NCBI RefSeq assembly: GCF_000621205.1
Contig: NZ_KK211226.1
Location: 31,662 to 95,661, forward strand
From: Halotalea alkalilenta DSM 17697
GTDB taxonomy: Bacteria; Pseudomonadota; Gammaproteobacteria; Pseudomonadales; Halomonadaceae
Direction: 5' to 3'
DNA: 64,000 nt
A program made the translations under genes and the position numbers. The notes under the pieces are model-generated. The model had not been told where the DNA came from, ran no database searches, and saw only the letters and a list, made by a program, of their open reading frames with translations. Shown piece after piece: positions 8,798-17,708 of this stretch. The first letter of the stretch is position 1. Every line of letters starts with the position of its first letter.

Positions 8798-9594
8798 CGA
8801 GGAGTGCTCCGTCGCTCGAGGGAAGCGTCGCGATAGGCGCGCGCGTGCTGGATGAAAGTGTCGAACAACCGGCGAGAAACATCGTAGTCGCGGCTGTTCC
8901 ACTCGGGATGCCACTGCACCCCGAGCGCGAAAGGATGGCTCGCCACCGAGATCGCCTCGACCAGCCCATCGCGAGCACGGCACTCGATGCGCACGCCCTC
9001 CCCGAGCCGCGAGACGCCCTGGCCGTGCAGCGAATTGACCCAGAAGCGTGGCGTCTCGGGAAACAGCTCGCAGAGCAATCCCCCCGGGATGAGCTCGACG
9101 TCGTGGGCGGGCGCGTAGCGCACCTCGAGCGTCTTGTCCTCGTCTTCTCGATGTTCCTGGAAGCCGCTCAGCTCGAACAGGCGCCGATGCAGCGCACCGC
9201 CGGTACGCACCACCAGTTCCTGCATCCCGCGGCAGATGCCGAACAGCGGCATTGCGGATGCCAGGGAAAGGTCGATCAAGGCGAAGGCGAGCCGGTCACG
9301 CCCAGAGTCGGCATGCACCTCCGGCTGCGTGTCCTGGTCCGCCGCTCTGCTCGCATAGTGGTGCGGTTCGATGTTGCTGGCGCTGCCCGGCAGCAGGATC
9401 CCATCGAGCGCGGCCATCGCCGAGGCAAGCGCTGCGGGCGAATCGGCGAGCCCCTGGGGCAGGATCAGCGGCACGGCGCCGGCGAGGCTCACCGCCTCGA
9501 GATACTTCTCCATCACCGTCTGGCTCGGTTGACCACCATGGAGGCCCCGATCAGCGACTACGCCGATGATTGGCGCGGATGATATTTCTTCCAT
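8794..9594 (-). CDS. puuD: Gamma-glutamyl-GABA hydrolase (class I glutamine amidotransferase fold)
   Basis: A 266-residue cysteine hydrolase that splits gamma-glutamyl-GABA into glutamate and GABA, the last step of the Puu pathway. The nucleophile elbow FGICRGMQELVV holds the catalytic cysteine and VQWHPEW holds the histidine and glutamate of the triad; VNSLHGQGV is a further family landmark. E. coli PuuD is 254 residues. I chose the ATG at 9594 because the family homology begins there (PIIGVVADRG); the in-frame extension upstream to 9669 has no recognisable sequence. It is the first gene of puuD-puuB-aldehyde dehydrogenase and diverges from puuA. Confidence 0.9.
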   Translation of the reverse strand: MEEISSAPIIGVVADRGLHGGQPSQTVMEKYLEAVSLAGAVPLILPQGLADSPAALASAMAALDGILLPGSASNIEPHHYASRAADQDTQPEVHADSGRDRLAFALIDLSLASAMPLFGICRGMQELVVRTGGALHRRLFELSGFQEHREDEDKTLEVRYAPAHDVELIPGGLLCELFPETPRFWVNSLHGQGVSRLGEGVRIECRARDGLVEAISVASHPFALGVQWHPEWNSRDYDVSRRLFDTFIQHARAYRDASLERRSTPR

Positions 9595-9679
9595 TTCAAC
9601 CACTCGTATTCTTGTCTTGGCTGGGATCGAGAAGCCTTGATGGAAGCACAGACAAGCGCTGCGCGGCAATACACCCAGT

Positions 9680-9698
9680 CAAAAACGGATGGTTTTTG
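9680..9698. promoter_or_regulatory. Palindromic operator candidate between puuD and puuA
   Basis: CAAAAAC-GGATG-GTTTTTG is a perfect 7-bp inverted repeat with a 5-bp spacer, in the 212-bp divergent control region of the two putrescine transcripts. Its place suits a repressor such as the neighbouring PuuR, though the E. coli PuuR box is different in sequence. Confidence 0.45.
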
Positions 9699-9734
9699 CC
9701 CCTATGTTCGCTCGACTCACCGTGAAGAAAGGGG

Positions 9735-9764
9735 TTGGCATTCACAACGACTGTAAGATATATA
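9735..9764 (+). promoter_or_regulatory. Putative sigma-70 promoter of puuA
   Basis: TTGGCA (9735-9740) and TATATA (9759-9764) are separated by 18 bases, 43 bases upstream of the puuA ATG; an overlapping TATATT at 9761 gives a 20-base spacer. The surrounding bases are AT-rich against a GC-rich background. Confidence 0.45.
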
Positions 9765-9806
9765 TTCCACCCATCATCCAATATCCAACAACAAGGCTTC
9801 TCTTCC

Positions 9807-11252
9807 ATGCGCCCTGCCGCCATGCCACTGCCCAGCTCGGACACCGCGACCAGCCTCGCCACCACGCCCGCTCGAGACGAGTTCATTCCGGCCTCACCGC
9901 TCGGCATCGAGCTGGCGGACTACCTCGCCGCCCACCCAGAGACCCGCTACGTCGACGTCCTGCTCACCGACCTCAACGGCATCTTTCGCGGCAAGCGCGT
10001 GCCGGTCGAAGCGCTAGAGGGCCAGGATCCGACGTTCTACTTCCCGCTCTCGCTGTTCGCGATGGACTTCCTCGGCAACGTGGTCGAAGAGACCGGCTTC
10101 GGGCTCGACATCGGCGAACCCGACCGACGCTGCCGGCCGATTCCCGGCACGCTGTCGCCATCGGTGAACGACCCGCAGAAAGTCGCCCAGCTGCTGCTGA
10201 CCATGCGCGATGAACACGACCGTCCCTGCCCGCTGGAGCCCCGCAACGTGCTCGCCGGGCTCCTCGAGCGCCTGCATCGGCTCGGGATGCGTCCGGTGGT
10301 GGCAGTGGAGCTCGAGTTCTATCTGGTCGATGCGGCCTGGGACGACCAGGGCCAGCCGCAGCCGCCACAGGTCAACGAGCAGGGCGAGCGCGACGACCAG
10401 TGCCAGGTCTATTCGGTCGATGACATCGATACCTTCGCCGCCGTGCTCGCCGACATCGCCAGCGCCGCCGAAGCGCAGGGGCTCGCCGCGGAGGGCGCGG
10501 TCGCCGAGGCCTCGCCGGGGCAGTTCGAGATCAACCTTCGTCACAGCGACGATGTGCTCAAGGCCTGCGACGAGGCGTTGCTGCTCAAGCGGGTGATCCG
10601 TCAGGTGGCGGCGCGTCATGGGCTGCGCGCGACCTTCATGGCCAAGCCCTATGCCCAGCACAGCGGCAGCGGCATGCACGTGCATCTGAGCCTGGTCGAT
10701 GACCAGGGCCGTAACCTGTTCGCCACCGCCGACGGCGACGATAGCGAGAAGCTGCGCCAAGCCCTCGCCGGCATGCTGGCGCTGATGCCAGAGGCGATGG
10801 CGCTGCTCGCGCCGAACGTCAATTCCTATCGTCGCTTCCAGCCGGGCATGTACGTCCCCACCCGCGCCAACTGGGGCTACAACAATCGCACCGTGGCGCT
10901 GCGCATCCCCAGCGGCGGTGCCTCCGCTCGACGGATCGAGCACCGCGTCGCCGGTGCCGATGCCAATCCCTACCTGGCGGTCGCGGCGGTGATCGCCGGT
11001 TTGATCCACGGCATCGACGCCAATCTCACGCCGCCCCCGCCGATCGACGGCAACGGCCTCGACGCGGCCGGCGCACCGCTACCGATCCGGCAGTTCCAAG
11101 CCCTCGACCTGCTGGAGCGGTCGACGGTACTGCGTGAACTGCTCGGCGATACGCTGATCGACACCTACCAGCGATGCAAGCGCACCGAGCTCGAACGCTT
11201 CGAACGAGAGGTTACCGATCTCGAGCTTTCCTGGATGCTGCGCATCGCCTGA
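9807..11252 (+). CDS. puuA: Gamma-glutamylputrescine synthetase (glutamine synthetase family)
   Basis: A 481-residue ATP-dependent ligase joining glutamate to putrescine, which commits it to the gamma-glutamylated pathway. Glutamine-synthetase-type sequences are evident: TDLNGIFRGKRVP near the N-terminus, EASPGQFEINLRH and MAKPYAQHSGSGMHVHLSL (metal and ATP site), then FQPGMYVPTRANWGYNNRT, the part that distinguishes PuuA-type enzymes. E. coli PuuA is 472 residues. The ATG at 9807 has AAGG about 10 bases upstream; an ATG at 9822 is the alternative. The permease gene follows 90 bases downstream, after a hairpin, so the two are probably co-expressed. Confidence 0.88.
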   Translation: MRPAAMPLPSSDTATSLATTPARDEFIPASPLGIELADYLAAHPETRYVDVLLTDLNGIFRGKRVPVEALEGQDPTFYFPLSLFAMDFLGNVVEETGFGLDIGEPDRRCRPIPGTLSPSVNDPQKVAQLLLTMRDEHDRPCPLEPRNVLAGLLERLHRLGMRPVVAVELEFYLVDAAWDDQGQPQPPQVNEQGERDDQCQVYSVDDIDTFAAVLADIASAAEAQGLAAEGAVAEASPGQFEINLRHSDDVLKACDEALLLKRVIRQVAARHGLRATFMAKPYAQHSGSGMHVHLSLVDDQGRNLFATADGDDSEKLRQALAGMLALMPEAMALLAPNVNSYRRFQPGMYVPTRANWGYNNRTVALRIPSGGASARRIEHRVAGADANPYLAVAAVIAGLIHGIDANLTPPPPIDGNGLDAAGAPLPIRQFQALDLLERSTVLRELLGDTLIDTYQRCKRTELERFEREVTDLELSWMLRIA

Positions 11253-11255
11253 GCT

Positions 11256-11277
11256 GAAGCCTGCGATCGAAGGCTTC
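11256..11277 (+). other. Intercistronic hairpin between puuA and permease
   Basis: GAAGCCT and AGGCTTC (7-bp perfect arms) flank GCGATCGA just after the puuA stop. There is no T-run, so it more likely marks an RNA-processing or stability element than a full terminator. Confidence 0.35.
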
Positions 11278-11342
11278 GACGAGTGACCCCAGGACTCGCC
11301 TGGCGAGCCTGACAACAACCCCAACATAAACGGCAAACACTC

Positions 11343-12887
11343 ATGAGCGATTTCACCGAATCGGGCACTCTCCCAAGCACGGCGGATACCTCACGCGCCC
11401 CGCGCGCCTCTGGCAAGGGCCTCGCCCGCGGGCGCATCAGCCTGCTCGGCTGCGTGGTGCTCGGCATCTCCTGCATCGCACCGGTCTACACCCTGACCGG
11501 CGCCTTGGGGCCCACGGTACGCGAGGTCGGCGTTCACCTACCGGCGGTGTTCATTGTCGGCTTCCTGCCGATGCTACTGGTCGCGCTCGGCTACCGCGAG
11601 CTCAACTCCAAGGTGCCCGACAGCGGGACCTCCTTCACCTGGTCGACCCGCGCCTTCGGTCCGATGATCGGCTGGATCGGCGGCTGGGGACTGGTCACCG
11701 CGACCACCATCGTACTCTCCAACCTCGCGGGCGTAGCGGTGGAATTTTTCTATCTGTTCCTCGCCCAGGTCAGCGGGGAGCCCGCGCTCGCCCGACTCAA
11801 CGACGACCTCTGGGTCAACGTGCTGACCTGCTTCGCCTTCATTGGGCTCGCGGTGTGGATCTGCTGTCGCGGCATCACCACCACCAAGAGCGTGCAGTAC
11901 GGCTTGGTTGGGCTGCAACTAGCGGTACTTATCGGCTTTACCCTGGCGGCATTCCTCGGCGCACCGGCAAATCCCGAACTCGAATTCCAGCTCGACTGGT
12001 TCAATCCATTCGGGATCGACTCGTTCTCCGCCTTCGCAGCAGGCCTGTCGCTGTCGATCTTCATCTTCTGGGGTTGGGACGTCTGCCTCACGGTCAACGA
12101 AGAAGCGGTCGGTAGCCACCGCACGCCAGGGCTGGCGGCGACCATCACGGTGCTGGTCATCCTCGGCATCTACCTGTTCACCGCGATCGCTGCACTGCGC
12201 TTCGCCGGGATCGGCGACACCGGCATCGGCCTCGGCAACCCGCTGATCCAGGAGAACGTCTTCGCCCACCTGGCCATCCCGGTGATGGGGCCGCTGGCGA
12301 TCCTGATGTCGATCGCCGTACTCGCCAGCACCGCCGCGTCGCTGCAATCGACCTTCGTCTCTCCGGCCCGCACCCTGCTGGCGATGGGCTACTACGGCGC
12401 GGTGCCGGAACGCTTCGCCAGCGTCCATCCCCATTCGCGCACACCACGCTATGCGACGATCAGCGCCGGCGTCGCCGCAGGCGGCTTCTACGCCATCATG
12501 CGCGTGCTCAGCGACAACGTACTCAACGACACCATCACGGCGCTGGGGATGATGATCTGCTTCTACTATGCGCTGACCGCATTCGCCTGCGTCTGGTACT
12601 TTCGCACCTCGCTGCTGGACAGCCGCCGCCACTTTTTGCTGCGCTGCCTCTGCCCGCTCATCGGCGGCCTCATCCTCACGGTGATCTTCGTGCAGACCGC
12701 GGTGGATAGCTGGGATCCCGCCTTCGGCAGCGGCTCCGAGATAGGCGGTATAGGCCTAGTGTTCATCATCGCCGCCTTCATCCTGCTTTTGGGCATCGTA
12801 CTGATGGCGATCTCGCGCTGGCGCGCACCGGCATTCTTCCTCGGCACCACCCTGCGCCACGACAGCCCGGTCGATGGCGAGCAATGA
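11343..12887 (+). CDS. APC-superfamily amino acid/polyamine permease
   Basis: A 514-residue inner-membrane permease with about 12 hydrophobic segments after a 35-residue hydrophilic N-terminus. The first helix reads VVLGISCIAPVYTLTGALGP, matching the helix-1 substrate/ion site of APC transporters, and SKVPDSGTSFTWSTRAFGP is the conserved helix 2-3 region. It follows puuA, so it probably imports putrescine or a related amine, the job PuuP does in E. coli. The substrate is inferred from context; related permeases also move amino acids. Confidence 0.83.
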   Translation: MSDFTESGTLPSTADTSRAPRASGKGLARGRISLLGCVVLGISCIAPVYTLTGALGPTVREVGVHLPAVFIVGFLPMLLVALGYRELNSKVPDSGTSFTWSTRAFGPMIGWIGGWGLVTATTIVLSNLAGVAVEFFYLFLAQVSGEPALARLNDDLWVNVLTCFAFIGLAVWICCRGITTTKSVQYGLVGLQLAVLIGFTLAAFLGAPANPELEFQLDWFNPFGIDSFSAFAAGLSLSIFIFWGWDVCLTVNEEAVGSHRTPGLAATITVLVILGIYLFTAIAALRFAGIGDTGIGLGNPLIQENVFAHLAIPVMGPLAILMSIAVLASTAASLQSTFVSPARTLLAMGYYGAVPERFASVHPHSRTPRYATISAGVAAGGFYAIMRVLSDNVLNDTITALGMMICFYYALTAFACVWYFRTSLLDSRRHFLLRCLCPLIGGLILTVIFVQTAVDSWDPAFGSGSEIGGIGLVFIIAAFILLLGIVLMAISRWRAPAFFLGTTLRHDSPVDGEQ

Positions 12888-12897
12888 ACGCAAAAGC

Positions 12898-12923
12898 GCC
12901 CGGCCCCGTCAAAGGGGCCGGGC
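12898..12923 (+). terminator. Terminator-like hairpin after the permease
   Basis: Ten-base perfect arms GCCCGGCCCC / GGGGCCGGGC with a 6-base loop, 10 bases after the permease stop. Only a short pyrimidine-poor tail follows, so termination may need help. Confidence 0.6.
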
Positions 12924-12984
12924 TACTATGCTCAAGGCATGCTCAGCGATATGAACGAATGAAGTCGATGGCGTAAGCGGCCGC

Positions 12985-13635
12985 TCAAACCCCGGGAAGG
13001 CTGGCGAGCGGTGCCAGGGTCAGTACGCCGCTCTTGTAGGCGCCGGTATCGATGTAGTGGACGTTGCCGAGCAGGCGGGGGCGCTCAACCGGGGTATGGC
13101 CCACCACCACCGCGTCGATGCCTTCGACCGGGGTGCGGTCTTCGCGTGAGATCCGCGTGCGCGCCCACAAAAGCGCTTCGCGATACTTGTCGATACCGCG
13201 CTCGAGCAGCCGCCAGTCGCTGGGCGGCTGGGCGTGGACGATGCCGACGCGCTGATCACCGACCGCCACCTCCATCGCCAGCGGCAGCCGCGGCAGCGCC
13301 CGCTCGAGCAGTTCCTTGAGCTCGCGCGGATTGACCTCTCCCGCCCAAGTACCGCCGTTGGGCAACCACATCCGCCACTGCTGTTTGAAAATCGCGTCGA
13401 ACGCCATCTCCTCGTGGTTACCACGCACCGAGTGGAACCACGGCTCCAGCACCAGCTTGAGGCAGTCGAACGATCTCGGACCGCGGTCGATCAGATCGCC
13501 GACGCAGAAAAGGCGATCGCGTGTGCGATCGAAGTCGACGTCGTCGAGCGCCGCCATCAGCAGATCGAAGTGCCCATGCAGATCGCCGACCACGTAGTCG
13601 ACACCTTGGTCATTGCGATCGAACCGCTCGAACAT
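12985..13635 (-). CDS. Metallophosphoesterase, PrpA-like serine/threonine protein phosphatase
   Basis: A 216-residue calcineurin-like phosphatase. The metal-binding signatures occur in order: VVGDLHGHFDLL (GDxHG), FCVGDLIDRGPRS (GDxxDRG) and SVRGNHEEMAF (GNHE), followed by a C-terminal VVVGHTPVERP (GH) and YIDTGAYKSG. Size and the LPNGGTW insert agree with E. coli PrpA/PrpB, which dephosphorylate proteins in stress signalling; ApaH-type nucleotidase activity cannot be excluded. It lies 10 bases downstream of the DedA gene on the same strand, so the two may share a transcript. Confidence 0.85.
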   Translation of the reverse strand: MFERFDRNDQGVDYVVGDLHGHFDLLMAALDDVDFDRTRDRLFCVGDLIDRGPRSFDCLKLVLEPWFHSVRGNHEEMAFDAIFKQQWRMWLPNGGTWAGEVNPRELKELLERALPRLPLAMEVAVGDQRVGIVHAQPPSDWRLLERGIDKYREALLWARTRISREDRTPVEGIDAVVVGHTPVERPRLLGNVHYIDTGAYKSGVLTLAPLASLPGV

Positions 13636-13645
13636 CTACTTTTCC

Positions 13646-14335
13646 TCATCGATCATTGGAAGTCTTCTGCGCTTCGCCAGCGTCGATCTTCGACGCTTTG
13701 CGACGATGCCTCAGGAACTCAATGATACCGGGAAGAATCGAGACCACGATGATCGCAACGATCAAAATCTTGAGGTTTTCCTGAACGATCGGCAGGTCGC
13801 CGAACAGATAGCCCGCGTAGGTGAACGACAGCACCCAAGCCAGCGCACCGATGACGTTGTAAGCGGCGAAGCGGCGATAGGGCATGTGGCCCATGCCGGC
13901 GACGAAGGGTGCGAAGGTACGCACGATCGGCACGAAGCGCGCAATGATGATGGTCTTGCCGCCGTGACGATCGTAGAACTGGTGGGTTTTCTCCAGGTAG
14001 CTGCGCCGGAATATCCTGGAGTTCGGATTGGAGAACAGCTTCTCGCCGAACAGCCTGCCGATGGTGTAGTTGACCGCGTCGCCGAGGATCGCCGCAACCA
14101 GCAGCAAAAGCACCATCAAGTGGACGTTGATGTCGCTCGCTGGAATCGCCGCCAGGGCGCCGGCGACGAACAAAAGCGAGTCCCCGGGCAGGAACGGAGT
14201 CACTACCAGGCCGGTCTCGCAGAAGATGATCACGAACAGGATCGCGTAGATCCAGCGACCATACTCTACGACCAACTCGGCCAAGTGGACGTCGATGTTC
14301 AGGATGAAGTCGATGAGAAACTGTACATATTCCAC
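13646..14335 (-). CDS. DedA family membrane protein
   Basis: A 229-residue inner-membrane protein of the DedA/SNARE-associated family; members such as YqjA and YghB support proton-dependent transport or phospholipid flipping and envelope stability. Diagnostic sequences are [17 protein letters not shown] (helical hairpin with acidic residue) and [20 protein letters not shown], holding the two essential arginines. The frame extends to a GTG at 14350 directly behind a stop codon, but family N-termini begin at the equivalent of [11 protein letters not shown], so the GTG at 14335, with GGTGG 8 bases upstream, is preferred. Confidence 0.87.
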   Translation of the reverse strand: MEYVQFLIDFILNIDVHLAELVVEYGRWIYAILFVIIFCETGLVVTPFLPGDSLLFVAGALAAIPASDINVHLMVLLLLVAAILGDAVNYTIGRLFGEKLFSNPNSRIFRRSYLEKTHQFYDRHGGKTIIIARFVPIVRTFAPFVAGMGHMPYRRFAAYNVIGALAWVLSFTYAGYLFGDLPIVQENLKILIVAIIVVSILPGIIEFLRHRRKASKIDAGEAQKTSNDR

Positions 14336-14455
14336 TGGGATGTCCACCACTCAGGAGTTGATCGGAGGCGGCGTGTCGCACGCACGACCGGGAAGGATAC
14401 CGACGCGCAGGGATGCGTCTTCGCCCTTTTACCTTGGACGCTACACAGGTGCGAG

Positions 14456-16255
14456 TCATTCGTCGCCCTCGGAACGCAGCGACGCCTCCTCGACATCCCG
14501 CCGGGTGACACGGGCACGCACCGCAGCCTCGATCCCGGCGGCGTCCAGCCCGCAGATCTCGAGCAGCTTGCGGCGATCGCCGTGGGCGACGAAGCGATCG
14601 GGCAGCCCGAGCCGCAGCAGCGGCGGCGGCACCTCGAGCTCGCAGAGCTGCTCCGCCACCGCGCTGCCCGCGCCGCCGAGCACGCTGTTCTCCTCGATCG
14701 ACACCAGCAGCCGGTGGCCGGCCGCGGCCTCGAACACCGCCTGCCGATCGAGCGGTTTGACGAAGCGCATGTCGATCAGGCTGGCGTCGAGGCGCTCGGC
14801 GGCCTCGCGCGCCTCGGCCAGCGGCGCACCGAAGCACAGCAGCGCGACCTCGCCGCCCCGCCGCAGCCAGCGCCCGCGGCCGAGCTCGAGCGGCGCGGCG
14901 TCATCGTCGCCAGGCACCGCCTCGCCACGCGGGTAGCGCACCGCGACGGGGCCTGGGTGGTCGAGGGCAAAGTCGAGCATGCGCCGGCACTCGGCGCCAT
15001 CGGCGGGCGCCATCACCATCAGGTTGGGCACGCAGCGCAGCCAGCTGAGGTCGGTGGCGCCGTGATGGGTCGGACCATCCTCGCCGACCAGGCCTGCGCG
15101 GTCGACGGCGAAGGTGACGTCCAGGTTCTGCAGCGCGACGTCATGGATCAGCTGGTCGAAACCGCGCTGGAGGAAGGTCGAGTAGATCGCGACCACCGGC
15201 TTGAGCCCTTCGCAGGCCATCCCCGCGGCCAGGGTGACGGCGTGCTGCTCGGCGATCGCGACGTCGAAGAAGCGCTCGGGCCAGGCGGCGGCGAAGCCGG
15301 CGAGCCCTGAGCCTTCGCGCATCGCCGGGGTGATCGCGACCATGCGCGGCTCGCGGCTCGCGGCGGCGCAGGCCCACTCGCCGAACAGCGCATCGTAACG
15401 TGGCGCACCGCCGCTCGAGCGCGAGGGCGAATGGGCATGGAGCCGCAGCGGGTCGCTGGCGGCGGGCAGGTAGCCCGCGCCCTTCTCGGTGACCACATGC
15501 AGCAAGCGCGGCCCGGGCAGCTCGCGCAGCCGGCCGAGCTCAGCGACCAGCGCGCCGAGGTCGTGTCCGTCGAGCGGCCCCGTGTAGTCGAAGCCCAGCG
15601 TCTCGAACAAGCCGGCGACACCGTCGACCGGAGCATCCGGCGCGCTCGGCAGCCGCTTGGCCAGGGCGCCTACGTTGGGCGAGATCGACATGCCGTTGTC
15701 GTTGAGCACCACCAGCACGTCTGCGCCAAGATCACCCGCGTGGGCGAGCGCCTCGAAGGTCATCCCGGTGGTCAGGGCGCCATCGCCGACCACCGCACAG
15801 ACCCGCGGACCGCTCCCTGTGGCCCGCGCCGCCAGGCTCATGCCGAGCGCCGCGGAAACCGCGGTACCCGCGTGGCCGACGCCGAAGGCGTCGAACGGCG
15901 ACTCGTCCCGGCTCGGGAACGGCGCCAGGCCGCCGAAGCGGCGAATGCTGGAGAGGGTGTCACGCCGGCCGGTGAGCAGTTTGTGCGGATAGGCCTGATG
16001 ACCGACGTCCCACACCAGGCGGTCGATTGGGGTGTCGAAAACGTAGTGCAGCGCGATGGTCAGTTCGACCACACCGAGGCCTGCGCCCAGATGGCCGCCG
16101 CTGCCGCCGACGAGATACAAAAGCAGCTCGCGCAGCTCGTCCGCGAGCGCTGCAAGTTCGCTCGGCGCAAGCCCGCGCAGGCGTGCAGGCGTGTCGGCCC
16201 GGTCGAGCAGCGCAGTCGCAGGCATCCTGGCGGGAAATCGCTCGAAACTTCGCAT
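14456..16255 (-). CDS. dxs: 1-deoxy-D-xylulose-5-phosphate synthase
   Basis: A 599-residue thiamine diphosphate enzyme condensing pyruvate and glyceraldehyde 3-phosphate, the first step of the MEP isoprenoid pathway and a precursor source for thiamine and pyridoxal. Landmarks: GGHLGAGLGVVELTIALHYV near the N-terminus, the TPP motif VVGDGALTTGMTFEAL with VLNDNGMSIS, and DVAIAEQHAVTLAAGMA with the catalytic glutamate. It is about 20 residues shorter than E. coli Dxs. AAAGG lies 3 bases before an ATG at 16258 and 6 before the next ATG at 16255, so I chose the latter. It follows ispA by 43 bases, the classic xseB-ispA-dxs order. Confidence 0.94.
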   Translation of the reverse strand: MRSFERFPARMPATALLDRADTPARLRGLAPSELAALADELRELLLYLVGGSGGHLGAGLGVVELTIALHYVFDTPIDRLVWDVGHQAYPHKLLTGRRDTLSSIRRFGGLAPFPSRDESPFDAFGVGHAGTAVSAALGMSLAARATGSGPRVCAVVGDGALTTGMTFEALAHAGDLGADVLVVLNDNGMSISPNVGALAKRLPSAPDAPVDGVAGLFETLGFDYTGPLDGHDLGALVAELGRLRELPGPRLLHVVTEKGAGYLPAASDPLRLHAHSPSRSSGGAPRYDALFGEWACAAASREPRMVAITPAMREGSGLAGFAAAWPERFFDVAIAEQHAVTLAAGMACEGLKPVVAIYSTFLQRGFDQLIHDVALQNLDVTFAVDRAGLVGEDGPTHHGATDLSWLRCVPNLMVMAPADGAECRRMLDFALDHPGPVAVRYPRGEAVPGDDDAAPLELGRGRWLRRGGEVALLCFGAPLAEAREAAERLDASLIDMRFVKPLDRQAVFEAAAGHRLLVSIEENSVLGGAGSAVAEQLCELEVPPPLLRLGLPDRFVAHGDRRKLLEICGLDAAGIEAAVRARVTRRDVEEASLRSEGDE

Positions 16256-16298
16256 CATGCACCTTTGCGCCGGGCGAATCCCGCCGGCGGGGGAACGT

Positions 16299-17171
16299 TC
16301 AGTGATCGCGGTCGACCATATAGCGGGCCAACGCGCTCAGCGGCGCCGCACGCTCGCCAAGCGGGGCGAGCGCATCGCAGGCCTCGACAATCAGGCCCTG
16401 GGCCCTGGCCGCCGCGGTTTCGAGACCGAGCAGAGCGGGATAGGTGGGCTTGCCGCGCTCGGCATCGGCCCCCTGGGTCTTGCCGATCACCTCGGTATCG
16501 CCGGTGACATCGAGCACGTCGTCATGGATCTGGAAGGCGAGCCCGATCGCGGCGCCGAAGCGGCGCAGCGCGGTGAGCCTCGGATCGCTATCGTCGAGCA
16601 CCAGGAGCGCGGGCAGTTCGACCGCGGCGATGATCAGCGCACCGGTCTTGTGGCGGTGAATCTCGATCAGCGCGTCGAGATCGATAAGACGACCGACCGC
16701 GCCAAGATCCAGCGCTTGGCCACCGGCCATTCCCGCGCGTCCCGAGGCCCGCGCCAGCGCACCGATCAGGCGAGCCGCGCGCGGTTCACCGCTCTGCGCC
16801 AGCGCCTCGAAGGCCAAAGTCTGCAGCGCATCGCCGGCGAGGATCGCGGTCGCCTCATCGAAGGCGCGATGGACCGTGGGCCGGCCGCGGCGCAGATCGT
16901 CATCGTCCATCGCCGGCAAATCGTCATGGACCAGGGAATAGGCGTGGATCAGCTCGACCGCCGCCGCCACGGCGTCCAGGCGCTCGGGGGCGATGCCCAG
17001 CGCCTCGCCGGTAGCGTAGACCAGCGTCGGTCGCAGCCGCTTGCCACCGCCGAGCACCGCATAGCGCATCGCCTCCTCGAGCCGCGCATCCGGACCGGCG
17101 CCGCCGGCGAGCAGCGCCTCGAGCGCCGCCTCCACCCTCGCCGCGTGCCGCACCGGCTCACGCGCGCTCAT
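16299..17171 (-). CDS. ispA: Farnesyl diphosphate synthase
   Basis: A 290-residue prenyltransferase that adds isopentenyl diphosphate to dimethylallyl and geranyl diphosphate, feeding ubiquinone and undecaprenyl phosphate synthesis. Both aspartate-rich Mg-binding motifs are present: [17 protein letters not shown] (first) and [13 protein letters not shown] (second), with [12 protein letters not shown] upstream and [10 protein letters not shown] between. Length and motif spacing fit IspA (E. coli 299). Its ATG overlaps the xseB stop (ATGA, 17168-17171), so the two are translationally coupled. Confidence 0.94.
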   Translation of the reverse strand: MSAREPVRHAARVEAALEALLAGGAGPDARLEEAMRYAVLGGGKRLRPTLVYATGEALGIAPERLDAVAAAVELIHAYSLVHDDLPAMDDDDLRRGRPTVHRAFDEATAILAGDALQTLAFEALAQSGEPRAARLIGALARASGRAGMAGGQALDLGAVGRLIDLDALIEIHRHKTGALIIAAVELPALLVLDDSDPRLTALRRFGAAIGLAFQIHDDVLDVTGDTEVIGKTQGADAERGKPTYPALLGLETAAARAQGLIVEACDALAPLGERAAPLSALARYMVDRDH

Positions 17172-17440
17172 GCGCCCTCCTCGAACGGCCGCTCATCGAC
17201 CCCACCATCGTCGCGCTCGAGCAGAGTCTTGACCTTGAGCTCCGCGGACTCCAAGCGCTTGCGCGCATCGCGGGTCAGCCTGACCCCCTGCTCGAAAGCG
17301 GTGAGCGAAGCCTCGAGACTCAGATCCCCGGCCTCGAGCCGTTCGACCAGCGCCTCCAGGCGCGAAAGGGTCGCGGCGAAATCTTCCTCGTCCGGCGCGG
17401 CGCCATCCGCACCGCGCGGTTCATCATGCTGTTCGGCCAT
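17168..17440 (-). CDS. xseB: Exodeoxyribonuclease VII small subunit
   Basis: A roughly 90-residue protein that, in several copies, joins XseA to form the single-strand exonuclease of mismatch repair and DNA damage processing. The family core is [20 protein letters not shown] followed by [20 protein letters not shown]. The ATG at 17440 follows GGGGA closely; an ATG at 17449 is 9 bases upstream, and the frame reaches 17533 without family homology. The usual size is about 80. First gene of xseB-ispA-dxs; the 268 bases between it and serA hold both divergent promoters. Confidence 0.87.
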   Translation of the reverse strand: MAEQHDEPRGADGAAPDEEDFAATLSRLEALVERLEAGDLSLEASLTAFEQGVRLTRDARKRLESAELKVKTLLERDDGGVDERPFEEGA

Positions 17441-17708
17441 GTTCCCCATCGCATCATAAGGCTGGTCAAGGACCGCTGGAGAGCGGCCGCGAAACGAACC
17501 GACATTATGGCACAAGGGATGCAGTGGACTCATCGGCCGGGAAAACGTCGCTGCCGGACACGCGTGGATGAGCGCACTTCAACTTGGGCGTGAACGCTTT
17601 CCACGCGAGCGCCGGGGTGGTCCATGGTAATATCTTGCCCCCTTCATTCTTCCCCGCGCCGAGCCGCGACTTCGACCGGCGCCAGCCACCCACGAGGTTG
17701 ATGCAAAG

